From Desulfobacteraceae bacterium (lineage in GTDB: Bacteria; Desulfobacterota; Desulfobacteria; Desulfobacterales; Desulfosalsimonadaceae), in NCBI GenBank assembly GCA_003597945.1, contig QZJS01000034.1:1-64000 (forward strand): a stretch of 64,000 bases of DNA. The letters run 5' to 3'. Numbering within the stretch: the stretch's first letter is position 1; every line of letters begins with the position of its first letter. Under the pieces are notes generated by a model, which ran no database searches, was not told the DNA's origin, and worked only from the letters and a program-made list of their open reading frames with translations. The translations under genes were made by a program, and so were the position numbers. This document shows, one piece after another, positions 1-10,688 of the stretch.

Positions 1-109
1 TCACGTACGCTAAGTACTCTGCATTCTTCGATATTGCGCAAGCCTTGATCTTGAACTTTTTACAAGGCCGTCCGATGGCGACTTTTTACGAGACTATCAA
101 TGGTTGATA

Positions 110-856
110 TTACAGGAAATATTCCGGTTTTACATGGCCCAGGGACCGAAAAATATTTCCCTTGATATTCCTGTTATTTCTGTAGAGCTGTTTGAGCAGC
201 GTTTTGATTTCCTTGCGTTTGGAAATTTTTGCAGTGGGGCAAGGATTGTCAAATTTCGGAAATTCGTTGGTATCGGCAAATCGCCTGATCCGTGATTCGT
301 CCACAAAGGCCAGCGGACGAATCACGGTGATCTTGCCGTCAAAAAATATCTGCTTGGGTCGCATGGTATACATGGCGCCCGCATAACAGATATTGATGAA
401 AAAGGTTTCGATAATATCGTCCTTATGATGTCCGAAAGCTACTTTGTTACAGTTGAGTTCTTCAGCAACTTCAAAAATCCGTTTACGGCGCAGCCGGGCA
501 CATAAAAAACAGGGATTTTCCCGATTTGCCTCACTATGAGCCAAAACGCCGCAGTCGGTATGTTCCACCCGGAGGGAAAAACCGGACCGACGGCACCATT
601 CCGACAACTCCGGGGCAAAACCCGGTTCAAAACCGGGATCGATATAAACCCCGTAAAGCGCATATGACACGGGAATGCGCGAGCGGCGCTCATCTAAAGC
701 CCAAAGCATGGTCAGGCTGTCTTTGCCGCCGGACACGCCCACAAGTATCCGGTCACCGTCTTCAATCATCCGGTAATGATGGACGGCTTTGCCGATATCA
801 CGGTTTATATAGCGGTAACCATCGCCGGCGCCGCATACGCGGGTAAAACGGGTCAT
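110..856 (-). CDS. ttcA: TtcA-like tRNA 2-thiocytidine biosynthesis protein (PP-loop ATPase)
   Basis: SGGKDS PP-loop, [11 protein letters not shown] CxxC motif, [10 protein letters not shown]-terminal region. Confidence 0.85.
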   Translation of the reverse strand: MTRFTRVCGAGDGYRYINRDIGKAVHHYRMIEDGDRILVGVSGGKDSLTMLWALDERRSRIPVSYALYGVYIDPGFEPGFAPELSEWCRRSGFSLRVEHTDCGVLAHSEANRENPCFLCARLRRKRIFEVAEELNCNKVAFGHHKDDIIETFFINICYAGAMYTMRPKQIFFDGKITVIRPLAFVDESRIRRFADTNEFPKFDNPCPTAKISKRKEIKTLLKQLYRNNRNIKGNIFRSLGHVKPEYFL

Positions 857-1056
857 TCCGTTTTTTCGTCGTCTTTGACAAACACCTTTCCCGATGCGAT
901 CTCCCGCAAGGCAGTGACAACATTTTCATTTCCGGGCGCATTGACCAGCCGCGGGCTGCCGTCTAACAGCTGACGAACGCGCTGTGCGGTCACATGCACC
1001 AGAAAAAAACGATTGGGTATGCGTTTCAGACAATCTTCAATCGTGACCCTTGCCAT
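853..1056 (-). CDS. rpoZ: DNA-directed RNA polymerase omega subunit
   Basis: [30 protein letters not shown] is typical of RpoZ; 67 aa; overlaps the downstream ttcA-like start by 4 nt. Confidence 0.93.
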   Translation of the reverse strand: MARVTIEDCLKRIPNRFFLVHVTAQRVRQLLDGSPRLVNAPGNENVVTALREIASGKVFVKDDEKTE

Positions 1057-1130
1057 TTTCTACCTCCAAAAACTTCAATTGACGTCGCTTTATTTTCCCC
1101 CGGTAAATTCCGGTATGAAATAAAGCGCCA

Positions 1131-1598
1131 TTACTGGATATCGATTACTTCATAATGCCGCTGCCCGGCCGGCACCTGAACCATGATCTCATCACCAAGT
1201 TTTTTACCTAAAAGGGCCTTGCCGATGGGCGATGTCACCGAGATGCGGCCCTGCTTGACATCGGATTCGTCCGGACCGACCAGCTGGTACTCAACTTCTT
1301 CTCCGGTGTCAATATTTTCCAGAATCACCGTACAGCCGAAAAATGCACTGTCTTTATTGAGCTTGGTGGGATCAATGACATTGGCATGGGCAATCTTGTA
1401 TTCCAGTTCATTGATCCGTCCTTCGATAAATCCCTGGCGTTCTTTGGCCGCTGAAAATTCCGCGTTTTCCGAAAGATCACCATGGGCCCGGGCTTCTTCA
1501 ATGGCCTTGATGTTCTGGGGACGAAGAATCGATTTACAGCGGCGAAGCTCATCCCGAAGCGTTTCATACCCCTGCCGGGTCATTGGTATCTGTTCCAC
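1131..1598 (-). CDS. greA: Transcription elongation factor GreA
   Basis: EARAHGDLSENAEFSAAKERQGFIEGRI signature; 155 aa. Confidence 0.95.
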   Translation of the reverse strand: MEQIPMTRQGYETLRDELRRCKSILRPQNIKAIEEARAHGDLSENAEFSAAKERQGFIEGRINELEYKIAHANVIDPTKLNKDSAFFGCTVILENIDTGEEVEYQLVGPDESDVKQGRISVTSPIGKALLGKKLGDEIMVQVPAGQRHYEVIDIQ

Positions 1599-1600
1599 CG

Positions 1601-2677
1601 TCAGACTCCTGTGCCGTCTTTGATGTATGTGGCGATCAGATCGCCCAGTTCGCTTGTTGTATAACCCATTTTACCCGCCGCAACATCCTTGATATCGTCT
1701 CGTAAGACTTTCTTGACGGCGGATTCAATGGCCGCGGCCGCATCGGGTTCACCAATGGTTTCGAGCAGCAACTGGCCTGACAAAATGGCCGCGATGGGAT
1801 TGATCACCCCTTTGCCGGTATAACGGGGGGCGGACCCGCCGATAGGCTCAAACATGGAAACGCCTCCGGGGTTGATGTTGCCGCCGGCGGCGATTCCCAT
1901 ACCGCCCTGGATCATGGCGCCAAGGTCGGTGATGATATCACCGAACATATTGTCGGTGACGATCACGTCAAACCATTCCGGATTTTTTATCATCCACATG
2001 CAGATGGCGTCAACATGGGCGTAATCGGTTTCGATATCCGGATATTCCGTTGCCACCTCATTAAACGCTCTTTCCCAGAGATCAAAAGCATAGGTTAAGA
2101 CATTGGTTTTACCGCAAAGGGTCAGCTTTTTCCTTTTATTGCGTTTCCGGCAGTATTCAAAGGCATACCGGATGCATCTTTCCACGCCTTTTCTGGTATT
2201 GATGGAATCCTGAATGGCCACTTCATCGGGGGTGCCGCGCTTTAAAGATCCGCCCGCTCCGGCATACAGGCCTTCACTGTTTTCCCGGACAACGACGAAA
2301 TCGATGTCTTTGGCGGTTTTATTTTTCAACGGGGTTGAAACCCCCTCATAGAGTTTGACCGGTCGCAGATTGATGTATTGATCAAGGGTGAATCGCAGTT
2401 TCAGCAGAATCCCCTTTTCCAGAATTCCGGGTTTAACGTCCGGATGCCCGATGGCCCCCAGAAAGATCGCATCCGCTTTGGAAAGGGTCTCGATCACGTG
2501 ATCGGGAAGAATTTCACCGGTTTTTTTATAATGTTCGCCGCCGATGGCATAGGGCGTGTACTGAAGTTCAAACCCATGTCTGGCGGACGCGGCATCCAAT
2601 GCCTTGATTCCTTCGGCCACAACTTCCGGGCCGGTGCCGTCTCCGGGCACGACCGCGATCTGATATTTTTTTGTCAT
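1601..2677 (-). CDS. leuB: 3-isopropylmalate dehydrogenase / isocitrate-isopropylmalate dehydrogenase family
   Basis: [24 protein letters not shown]-terminus, [32 protein letters not shown]; start placed at the internal ATG rather than 2707. Confidence 0.85.
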   Translation of the reverse strand: MTKKYQIAVVPGDGTGPEVVAEGIKALDAASARHGFELQYTPYAIGGEHYKKTGEILPDHVIETLSKADAIFLGAIGHPDVKPGILEKGILLKLRFTLDQYINLRPVKLYEGVSTPLKNKTAKDIDFVVVRENSEGLYAGAGGSLKRGTPDEVAIQDSINTRKGVERCIRYAFEYCRKRNKRKKLTLCGKTNVLTYAFDLWERAFNEVATEYPDIETDYAHVDAICMWMIKNPEWFDVIVTDNMFGDIITDLGAMIQGGMGIAAGGNINPGGVSMFEPIGGSAPRYTGKGVINPIAAILSGQLLLETIGEPDAAAAIESAVKKVLRDDIKDVAAGKMGYTTSELGDLIATYIKDGTGV

Positions 2678-2773
2678 GTAATCCAATGCCTCCCTTGTCG
2701 GTCCCATCTGGTGTCATATCGTCATAATATCGACGGTCGATGGTTAAACGGTTATGGTTGAATATTAAATATG

Positions 2774-2805
2774 ATGGTCCCGCAAAGACGCCTTTGCGGG
2801 ACCAT
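2774..2805. terminator. Perfect inverted repeat (13-14 bp stem) between psd and leuB; possible terminator or attenuator
   Basis: atggtcccgcaaag-acgc-ctttgcgggaccat; no clear T-run on either side. Confidence 0.5.
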
Positions 2806-2879
2806 TGCATTATCAAGAAAGCTTCAGTATAATTCGATACGAAATCACGTCTCGGGTTCCGGATGATCGGAAAAACAGC

Positions 2880-3560
2880 CTAAGACGATTGCATACGCCC
2901 CAGAATCGTCGTTCCCGCCTGCACCCGATCACCCGTTCGGACGTTAAGCGTTGCTTCCGGCGGCAGATAGACATCCACCCGCGATCCGAAACAGATCATC
3001 CCGAATCGTTGCCCGGCGGTCATGACATCTTCTTCCTTTATATTGCAGACAATGCGCCTGGCGATCAGACCGGCTACCTGAACAAAACCGATTTTATCGC
3101 CGGCGCCGGTTTCAAGCACCACGGCGTTATGTTCATTTTTCGTGGATGCCGCCGGTCGGTCAGCCGGCATGAACGTTCCGGGGAAATAGGATATTTTTTC
3201 AATCCTTCCGGTCATGGGCACGCGGTTGACATGCACATTGAAAACCGACATGAAGATCCCGATTTTCATGCACCGGCCCGGCAGAAACGGATTGGTCTCC
3301 ACAATACCGGTAAAAACAACCTTACCATCGGCAGGACAGATAACCGCGTCGGCAATATCGGGCGTAACCCTGTCCGGATCTCTGAAAAAATAACATATAA
3401 AAAGGGTAACGGCAATACCGATTAACGCGGCGATGCCGAAACCCGCCAGAGCCAGAACAAAAGTGACAAACGCCGCGGCAAAAATAAACGGCAGACCGGG
3501 CCGCGCAATGGGAAAAGCGGTCTGCGCGGGCGCGTCGGCCCATACATATTTATGAGTCAT
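2880..3560 (-). CDS. psd: Phosphatidylserine decarboxylase proenzyme (PSD-A type)
   Basis: FFRDPDRVTPDIADAVICPADGKV, MSVFNVHVNRVPMTG, and FGSRVDVYLP pyruvoyl cleavage-site region. Confidence 0.92.
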   Translation of the reverse strand: MTHKYVWADAPAQTAFPIARPGLPFIFAAAFVTFVLALAGFGIAALIGIAVTLFICYFFRDPDRVTPDIADAVICPADGKVVFTGIVETNPFLPGRCMKIGIFMSVFNVHVNRVPMTGRIEKISYFPGTFMPADRPAASTKNEHNAVVLETGAGDKIGFVQVAGLIARRIVCNIKEEDVMTAGQRFGMICFGSRVDVYLPPEATLNVRTGDRVQAGTTILGRMQSS

Positions 3561-3718
3561 AAAAAAACCTTTGAATATACTGGATATATTTGACGGCTCT
3601 TAACGGCCGCCATAACCATTTTTTCCGGAGCGAGTAAGGTCTTTATATCAACGGCATTGATGAAGTCAACAAAAACACGAAAATATCCAGGGTATTCATG
3701 AAGATATTGACGGGATTT

Positions 3719-4405
3719 TCACAACCCTGAAATCGCTTTTTCCGCGTCCGATCGACGCAGGTAAAGCGGGACCAGGGTGAACGCGTCAAAAGATTTACCG
3801 GCAATAATCTGCTCTGCGCCGAGTTTCCCAACAGCAGACGCACGGATCATATGCTGTCCGGTCTCCGCAAAACAGGCGTTATCCCCGAGTTCGGTCACAA
3901 TCCGATCCTTGTATGCCAGTGCGCCGTCGCCCACGAAAAGCACGGGACCGGATATGCCCGCAAGGGCTTGCTCAGGGGTTGCGGCCCGGGCAGGCCCATC
4001 CTGGAACAGGCCCGAAGCACCGCATCGGTAAAGGGCTGTATAGACTTCCCCTCTTCTGGCATCGAGCATGGCGCAAATTTGACCGGTTTTTTCCATAACA
4101 GGAACAACCAGGGCGTCTAAGGTGGAAATGCCGGCAATGGGCTTGCTTCGGGCAAGGGCAAGTCCCTTGACCGTGGCAAGGCCAATGCGCAACCCCGTGA
4201 AACTGCCCGGTCCGATAGTGACAGCAAGACCGTCGATATCTGTTGTCCGCATCCCGGCGGCTGAAAGCATGTCGCTGATGATCTCCATCAGCACTCGGGT
4301 GTGGGTTTTGCCCTGGTCGACAATGATTTCAGTTACAGGCTCGCCGTTATCGACAATGGCGGCAGCACATGTTTTTGTAGCGGTATCAACTGCAAGAATT
4401 TTCAT
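3719..4405 (-). CDS. tsaB: tRNA threonylcarbamoyladenosine biosynthesis protein TsaB
   Basis: MKILAVDTATKTCAAAIVDNG, VTIGPGSFTGLRIGLATVKGLA. Confidence 0.93.
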   Translation of the reverse strand: MKILAVDTATKTCAAAIVDNGEPVTEIIVDQGKTHTRVLMEIISDMLSAAGMRTTDIDGLAVTIGPGSFTGLRIGLATVKGLALARSKPIAGISTLDALVVPVMEKTGQICAMLDARRGEVYTALYRCGASGLFQDGPARAATPEQALAGISGPVLFVGDGALAYKDRIVTELGDNACFAETGQHMIRASAVGKLGAEQIIAGKSFDAFTLVPLYLRRSDAEKAISGL

Positions 4406-6828
4406 CTATTTTTTTTCTTACGTGCGGGTTTGCACACGGGCGGCGGTTGAAAAGCGTCTTTGCCGATGGCAATGGTTATGACATCGTCAATATGGGACAC
4501 GGAAATAAATTTAATTTTGCGCTTGACGACTTTGGGAATTTCAGCCAGTTCTTTTTTATTTTTTTCCGGGATAATGATGGTTTTGATGCCGGCCCGGATG
4601 GCGCCGATGGCTTTTTCCTTCAGTCCGCCGATGGGAAGAACACGGCCCCTGAGGGTGATCTCTCCGGTCATGGCCACATCCGTGTTGACGGGTTTTTCAG
4701 TAATGGCCGATATCAGGGCCGTTGCCATGGCGATGCCGGCCGACGGGCCGTCCTTGGGAATCGCGCCCGCGGGAACGTGAATATGGATATCCAGATTTTC
4801 AAAAAAATTTTTCTTCAAACCGAATGACTGGCAGTGGGAACGGGCATAGCTTACCGCGGCCCGGGCCGATTCCTGCATCACTTCCCCCAGTTGACCCGTG
4901 ATGATCAGCTCTCCCTTGCCTTCCAGCAGCGACGCCTCGACATAGAGCACCTCCCCGCCCACGTTGGTCCAGGCCAGACCCGTGGCCAGGCCGACCTGGC
5001 TCTCTTCCTGATCCATTTCCGGGATATACTTGGCAACCCCCAGGTATTTCTGAAGATTGTTCCGTGTAATCACAAACGGACTTTTTTTTCCTTCCGCCAC
5101 CTGTCGCGCGACTTTGCGATAAATGGTCGCCAGCTCTCGTTCCAGATTGCGCAATCCGGCCTCGGAAGTGTATTCCTCGATGATCTGCCGGATGGCGCTG
5201 TCGCTGATGGAGACCTTTTTCTTTGTCAATCCGTGATCGGCGATCTGGCGCGGCAGCAGGTGGGTATTGACAATCGCGGCTTTTTCATCGGCGGTATATC
5301 CCGACAAATAGATCACTTCCATCCGGTCCAGCAGGGCCGATGGAATGGTATCGGTCATGTTGGCGGTGAGGATAAACATGACGTTGGAGAGATCAAACGG
5401 AATATTAAGATAATGATCGCTGAAATTGGCGTTTTGCTCGGGATCAAGGGCTTCCAGCAGGGCCGAAGCCGGATCACCCCGGAAATCCACCCCGATCTTG
5501 TCGATCTCATCCATCATAAAAACCGGATTATTTTTCCCGCACTGCTTGAGGCCCTGGAGGATACGACCGGGCATGGCCCCGATATAGGTGCGGCGGTGAC
5601 CCCTGATTTCCGCCTCATCCCGAATGCCGCCCAAAGAAACCCGGAAGAATTTCCGGTTCATGGCCTTGGCAATGGCCTGACCCAGCGATGTTTTCCCCAC
5701 GCCGGGCGGTCCCACGAAACATAGAATCTGTCCTTTTTTCTTAGGGTTTAATTTTCGGACACTCAAATATTCCAAAATCCGGTCCTTGACGTTGTCTAAC
5801 CCATGATGGTGCTTGTCCAGGACTTTTTTGGCCGTTAAAATGTCGATCATGTCGCGTGTTGATTTGCTCCACGGCAATTCAATGAGCCATTCGAGATATG
5901 ACCGGATCACCGAGGATTCTGATGCATCGGGATGGACCTGATCGAGCCGTTTGAGTTGTTTTTCCGCTTCTTTTTGAACTTCGAGCGGCAGTTTGGCGCG
6001 TTTAAGCTGCTTTTTATAGCCGGTGATCTCCTCGGCTTTTTCGTCAAACTCGCCCAGTTCCTTGTTGATGGCCCGCATCTGCTCCCGGAGAAAATAATCC
6101 CGCTGGCTTTTTGAAATTTCATCCCGGACGTTGCTCTGGATTTTGGCCTGCACCATGGAAAGCTCCACCTCGCGGGAAAGCAGATCATTAGCTTTCCGCA
6201 ACCGCTCGATGGGATCGAGTAATTCGAGCAGTGCCTGGGCTTCTTCAATCTTGAGATTCAGGTTGGATGAGACAAGATCCGCCAGCTTGCCGGGGTCTTC
6301 AATTTCGTTTAACAGTATCCCGATTTCCGTTGAAAAATCGCCGCGAATGGTTAATATTTTTTCACAGTTTTCACGGACGGTTTTCATCAAAGCCTGATGT
6401 TCTAAATTAAGTTCTTCATAATATATATCTTTAATTGTTTCAATTTTTACATTATATATACTTTTTTGACTGATAAAACGCGTGATCCGTCCCTTGTCGA
6501 TGCCCTGGATAAGGGTTTTAAAATTGCCGTCCGGAAGTTTAACCACCCGGAGTATCCGGCAGATAGTGCCGACGCGGTAGACGTCATCGGGCCTGGGATC
6601 TTCCACCGCCGGGTCTTTCTGGGTGACCAGAAAAAGGAGGCGCTCCTTTCGCATGGCCAGTTCCACTGCCCGGACGGATTTGTCCCGACCAATAAAAAGC
6701 GGCAGCACCATATCGGTAAAGACCACCACGTCGCGCACCGGCAGCAGCGGCAGTTTCTCCGGCAGCCGGGTTTCTTCGTCACGCTCTTCTAGTATATTAA
6801 TAATGTTGTCATGATCCATTTCAGCCAT
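4402..6828 (-). CDS. lon: ATP-dependent endopeptidase La (Lon)
   Basis: Walker A GPPGVGKTSLGQAIA, proteolytic PKDGPSAGIAMATAL, 808 aa. Confidence 0.97.
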   Translation of the reverse strand: MAEMDHDNIINILEERDEETRLPEKLPLLPVRDVVVFTDMVLPLFIGRDKSVRAVELAMRKERLLFLVTQKDPAVEDPRPDDVYRVGTICRILRVVKLPDGNFKTLIQGIDKGRITRFISQKSIYNVKIETIKDIYYEELNLEHQALMKTVRENCEKILTIRGDFSTEIGILLNEIEDPGKLADLVSSNLNLKIEEAQALLELLDPIERLRKANDLLSREVELSMVQAKIQSNVRDEISKSQRDYFLREQMRAINKELGEFDEKAEEITGYKKQLKRAKLPLEVQKEAEKQLKRLDQVHPDASESSVIRSYLEWLIELPWSKSTRDMIDILTAKKVLDKHHHGLDNVKDRILEYLSVRKLNPKKKGQILCFVGPPGVGKTSLGQAIAKAMNRKFFRVSLGGIRDEAEIRGHRRTYIGAMPGRILQGLKQCGKNNPVFMMDEIDKIGVDFRGDPASALLEALDPEQNANFSDHYLNIPFDLSNVMFILTANMTDTIPSALLDRMEVIYLSGYTADEKAAIVNTHLLPRQIADHGLTKKKVSISDSAIRQIIEEYTSEAGLRNLERELATIYRKVARQVAEGKKSPFVITRNNLQKYLGVAKYIPEMDQEESQVGLATGLAWTNVGGEVLYVEASLLEGKGELIITGQLGEVMQESARAAVSYARSHCQSFGLKKNFFENLDIHIHVPAGAIPKDGPSAGIAMATALISAITEKPVNTDVAMTGEITLRGRVLPIGGLKEKAIGAIRAGIKTIIIPEKNKKELAEIPKVVKRKIKFISVSHIDDVITIAIGKDAFQPPPVCKPARKKKNR

Positions 6829-7184
6829 TTTTACACCTTTATACGTTATTTAATAATGATCCAGCCGGGTCATATGTTAAAAGTAAGGCCGTTTTCCATC
6901 CGCGGCAACCGGATGTCAATGGAAAAAGCGACCGTCGCCCCGATTCCTAATATGTTTGAAATGGAAGATCAATTGATTTATTGGTTAATCGGATACGCAT
7001 AAATTCAATGTTATTCTTCCGGCAAATATGATATGCCCATCGCAGCTTGTGGATAATCAGGTTCTTTTTTTCGATTCATAATAAAAAATAACCGTTGTCG
7101 TCTTTTGAATGCGGGTTAATAAATTGCGTTATTGATGTCATCTGCGTAAAAATAATTGCAACCCAACGGACAAAGGATTTTATT

Positions 7185-7982
7185 ATGGCAGATGCTGTTT
7201 TGCCTGTCTGGATCATCGGACCCCTGGCTTTTATCATGGGCGCCTGTGTCGGCAGCTTTTTAAACGTATGTATTTATCGTATCCCCGCAGCCCTGTCCAT
7301 TGTCCGGCCCGGCTCCATGTGCCCCTCATGCCGGACGCCCATTCGATTTTATGATAACGTCCCCATATTGAGTTATCTATGGCTTAAGGGAAAATGCCGT
7401 TTCTGCGAACAAAAGATTTCCCTTCGATATCCGGCTGTCGAATTTGCAACGGGACTGGCGGCATATGCCGTTTTTTATAAGTTCGGACTCACTGTTGAGT
7501 CTGTGATCTATTTTATCTTTGTCGCAACACTCATTTTGGTCGCTGCAATTGATTTCGATCATAAAATCATCCCCGACATCATCTCCATTCCCGGTATTCC
7601 CATCGGCCTGGCCGCATCTTTTATGCTGCCGGCCATCGGTTTTTATGATGCATGCATCGGTGTCCTTGTCGGCGGCGGCATTTTATATGCCCTGGCCTGG
7701 GGGTATCATGCCGCGACCGGCAAAGAAGGGATGGGAGGCGGCGATATCAAGCTGCTGGCCATGATCGGCGCGTTTATCGGCTGGCAGGGCGTTCTGGTGA
7801 CTATTTTTATCAGTTCCGTCATGGGCACGCTCATCGGCATCCTTGTGATGCTGATACTGCGCAAAGATCTCAAATACGCCATCCCCTTCGGACCGTTTCT
7901 GGCCGCGGGCGCCATCGCCCATGTTTTTATCGGACCGGAACTGATCCAGTGGTACCTGTATGGCATGCCGTCCGGGTACTAA
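7185..7982 (+). CDS. Prepilin peptidase (A24 family, PilD/GspO)
   Basis: GSFLNVCIYRIP, CPSCRTPIRFYDNVPILSYLWLKGKCRFC zinc motif, GGGDIKLLAMIGAFIG; start at ATG 7185 preceded by AAAGGA. Confidence 0.93.
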   Translation: MADAVLPVWIIGPLAFIMGACVGSFLNVCIYRIPAALSIVRPGSMCPSCRTPIRFYDNVPILSYLWLKGKCRFCEQKISLRYPAVEFATGLAAYAVFYKFGLTVESVIYFIFVATLILVAAIDFDHKIIPDIISIPGIPIGLAASFMLPAIGFYDACIGVLVGGGILYALAWGYHAATGKEGMGGGDIKLLAMIGAFIGWQGVLVTIFISSVMGTLIGILVMLILRKDLKYAIPFGPFLAAGAIAHVFIGPELIQWYLYGMPSGY

Positions 7983-8283
7983 CATTTAAAAACCATTTGG
8001 CGATATCAGAAAATTTTTATGGAGCCGGACATCAGAAAAACGCGGTAAACCGGTTATTTTTGTTGACACGCACCCGGTGTGCGCGTAAGTTTGGGGCCAT
8101 ATCGTTTCCTGAGATTGCAGCCGCAAACCCCTGATACCGCAATTCCCGGCAGCGATATCATTTCTATTATAAGTTCCTTATATCAAAATATATCCGTCAT
8201 AACGAGTTATCTGACCGGTTAGACGTTAGCGCGGCACAACCCACTCAACGTAATATCAACAGCAAATGGAAAGGAGAAAAAAA

Positions 8284-8553
8284 GTGAACAAAAAGGATTT
8301 AGTCAGCGAAGTGGCAAAGGTTGTCGGAACAAAAAAAGATGCGCAGGCAGCGGTTGATTGTGTTTTTTCATCCATCACCGATGCACTGTCCAAGGGCGAT
8401 GCGGTCACGCTGGTGGGTTTCGGAACGTTCAAACCGGTAAAAAGATCGGCACGAAAAGGGAGAAATCCGCAGACAGGCGCGCCCATCAATATCAAGGCAC
8501 GAAGTGTTCCGAAATTTACCGCCGGAAAAGCATTGAAAGATTCAGTGAAATAG
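8284..8553 (+). CDS. HU family DNA-binding protein
   Basis: [68 protein letters not shown] start preceded by AAGGAG. Confidence 0.94.
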   Translation: MNKKDLVSEVAKVVGTKKDAQAAVDCVFSSITDALSKGDAVTLVGFGTFKPVKRSARKGRNPQTGAPINIKARSVPKFTAGKALKDSVK

Positions 8554-8646
8554 CAATCACGCCCCACCGATTTATGACCGCCTGTCCCGGGAAGACGCTC
8601 TTTTTTATCCCCGGGCAGGCGGTGTATAATGTGACGATGCCTCTTT

Positions 8647-9942
8647 ATGTCCCAGATAATTGATGCCGTTCCCGCCGCTCTCCGCGTTGGCGTCGCTTTT
8701 CTTTTCATCCTTCTGGCCATTCGACGAAAATTTTCCCTGGGAAACGCCTTTCTAATGGGAGCCTGTCTGCTTGGTTTCCTGTTCGGTATGACCGTAAACG
8801 CGACACTGATTTCTTTCCGGGCATCCGCAACTTCTTTGCAATCACTGTCTCTTGCTGTTGTCGTCGCCATGATCCTGGTGCTGAGCCAGTGCATGGAAAA
8901 AACCGGCCGCATGGCGCGCATGCTTGATCATTTCAAAGGCATCCTTTCTCACCAGCGCATCAATCTGATTGTATTTCCCTCTCTGATCGGTCTGTTGCCC
9001 ATGCCCGGGGGCGCGGTTTTTTCAGCGCCCATGGTCAAGGTTCTCGGCCGGTCCCTGAATTTATCAGGCGCGCAACTCAGTTTCATCAATTACTGGTTCA
9101 GACATATCTGGGAGTATTGGTGGCCCATGTACCCCGGATTTCTACTGATCATTGTGATGGCTGAAATCCATATCGGCCGATTCATCCTTTTTATGATGCC
9201 GGTCAGCGTTTGCGCCGCGGGATTGGGCTACCTTAAACTCCGGCATGATATCATCGAAAAACAGATAGTGTCGCCGACTCTAAAAAAAAGCGTGCTCCCC
9301 TTTCTTACCGATCTGTTTCCCATCAGCATCGTGATTATTTTCGGACTAGGTTTCGGATGGGCAATATCATCACTGGTTCCGGGTTTTCCGGCGGGAAAGG
9401 AAGTCGGCCTGATCATCGCCCTGGCAATGGCTGTTGCCTGGATCATGATTGAAGATAAAATGACCGTCAAACGGCTGGTCCGGATCATCATCCAGCCGGA
9501 CTTGTTAAAAATGATCTACATGATCTTTGCTATTTTCGCCTTCAAGGGAATCCTGGAGGACAGTCTTGCCGTAAACGCGGTCAGCAGCGAATTAATGGCA
9601 CTCAAGATCCCAGTCATGCTCATCACCATGCTGTTGCCGTTTTTGGTGGGTATGGTCACGGGCATTACCGTGGCATGCGTCGGCGCCGCCCTTCCCATTA
9701 TCCTCCCTTTAATTTACGCCGTGAATCACGCGCAATTCATGCCGGCTTACATGATGCTCCTGCTCTGCTCCGGCTTTACCGGCGTCCTGCTTTCCCCTCT
9801 ACATCTCTGCTTGATCCTTTCAAATCAATATTTCGACGCCAGGATGAAAGATGTATACCGGCAACTCTGGGTGCCGTGCGGGGCATTGATGGCCGTTGCC
9901 ATTTTTTATTTCGGTTTGCTCTTATGGATGATGTCGTCTTGA
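8647..9942 (+). CDS. DUF401-family multi-pass membrane protein (putative transporter)
   Basis: 431 aa hydrophobic; PSLIGLLPMPGGAVFSAPMV motif, NYWFRHIWEYWWPMYPG. Confidence 0.75.
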   Translation: MSQIIDAVPAALRVGVAFLFILLAIRRKFSLGNAFLMGACLLGFLFGMTVNATLISFRASATSLQSLSLAVVVAMILVLSQCMEKTGRMARMLDHFKGILSHQRINLIVFPSLIGLLPMPGGAVFSAPMVKVLGRSLNLSGAQLSFINYWFRHIWEYWWPMYPGFLLIIVMAEIHIGRFILFMMPVSVCAAGLGYLKLRHDIIEKQIVSPTLKKSVLPFLTDLFPISIVIIFGLGFGWAISSLVPGFPAGKEVGLIIALAMAVAWIMIEDKMTVKRLVRIIIQPDLLKMIYMIFAIFAFKGILEDSLAVNAVSSELMALKIPVMLITMLLPFLVGMVTGITVACVGAALPIILPLIYAVNHAQFMPAYMMLLLCSGFTGVLLSPLHLCLILSNQYFDARMKDVYRQLWVPCGALMAVAIFYFGLLLWMMSS

Positions 9943-10031
9943 TGGATACCCATCCGGGAAATCTTTTCGTGGATACTCTCAAAACAAGGAAATGATGAAT
10001 TTTTACGCGGCTCTCTTGACAGCCGCCAATC

Positions 10032-10070
10032 AAAAAGGCGTCGATATGCATTGATGACATATCGACGCCT
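10032..10070 (-). terminator. Rho-independent terminator for the 10108-10422 selenoprotein gene
   Basis: On the minus strand AGGCGTCGATATG-loop-CATATCGACGCCTTTTT: 13-bp stem followed by a T-run. Confidence 0.8.
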
Positions 10071-10107
10071 GATGTTTGGTTCCCATGGAAAAGGTAATAA
10101 AAGTAAC

Positions 10108-10422
10108 TTAGCCGCAGGTATCCCCCGAGCCGCAACTAGAGCAACCACCACCGCTTTTTTTCAAACCGGAAGAAATATTAAATCCATACCCGGTGAAATC
10201 AATGGAAACCGGTTCGGCTTCCTTGAGTAATTTTTTGTTAACGATAAATTTGTAAGGATCAATATCAAAAACCGTGTCCAGATCATTTGGTTCATCCAGA
10301 ACCAGTGCAAGAGAGGGTCCGCCTCAGCCGCCCTGGTTTAGAAAAAGCCGAATCGGTTTTATCTCTTTATCAGTAAAATACGCCGCAATCTGTTCCTGTG
10401 CGGCTTGAGTTACTTCAAACAT
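10108..10422 (-). CDS. IscA/HesB-like selenoprotein (UGA-encoded Sec at codon 33)
   Basis: Own translation: MFEVTQAAQEQIAAYFTDKEIKPIRLFLNQGG-U-GGPSLALVLDEPNDLDTVFDIDPYKFIVNKKLLKEAEPVSIDFTGYGFNISSGLKKSGGGCSSCGSGDTCG*; in-frame TGA at 10326..10324; GGAGG Shine-Dalgarno upstream of the ATG; homologous in style to the HesB/IscA fold; absent from the ORF track because of the TGA. Confidence 0.9.
10288..10304 (-). promoter_or_regulatory. Bacterial SECIS-like hairpin downstream of the UGA (IscA/HesB-like selenoprotein)
   Basis: UGGUUC-UGGAU-GAACCA: perfect 6-bp stem, 5-nt loop with G in the second position; stem begins 19 nt after the UGA. Confidence 0.75.
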
Positions 10423-10688
10423 CAGGTCCTCCATTTATAAGTTTATTTTTAAAATCAATAAATATCATCCACCTTTTGGCAAAAAGTAGTGATCTCTTAA
10501 CTGTTTGTCAATACCATTTACGCCAAAAATCGGATTATTATGTCAAGGGTTGACTTGCCGCCGCGCTTTTGTTATCTCGCAACACGCTTGCCTGCATGAG
10601 GGCAAACGCGCAACTTTTTGGGGAAAAATTCAGGCAATATAATGCCATAAAACACAAACATGATGACACAAAACAAGGAGCTGATGCA

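Noticed and set aside
4834-5724. 296-aa plus-strand ORF
   Set aside because: Antisense to lon, which is unambiguous.
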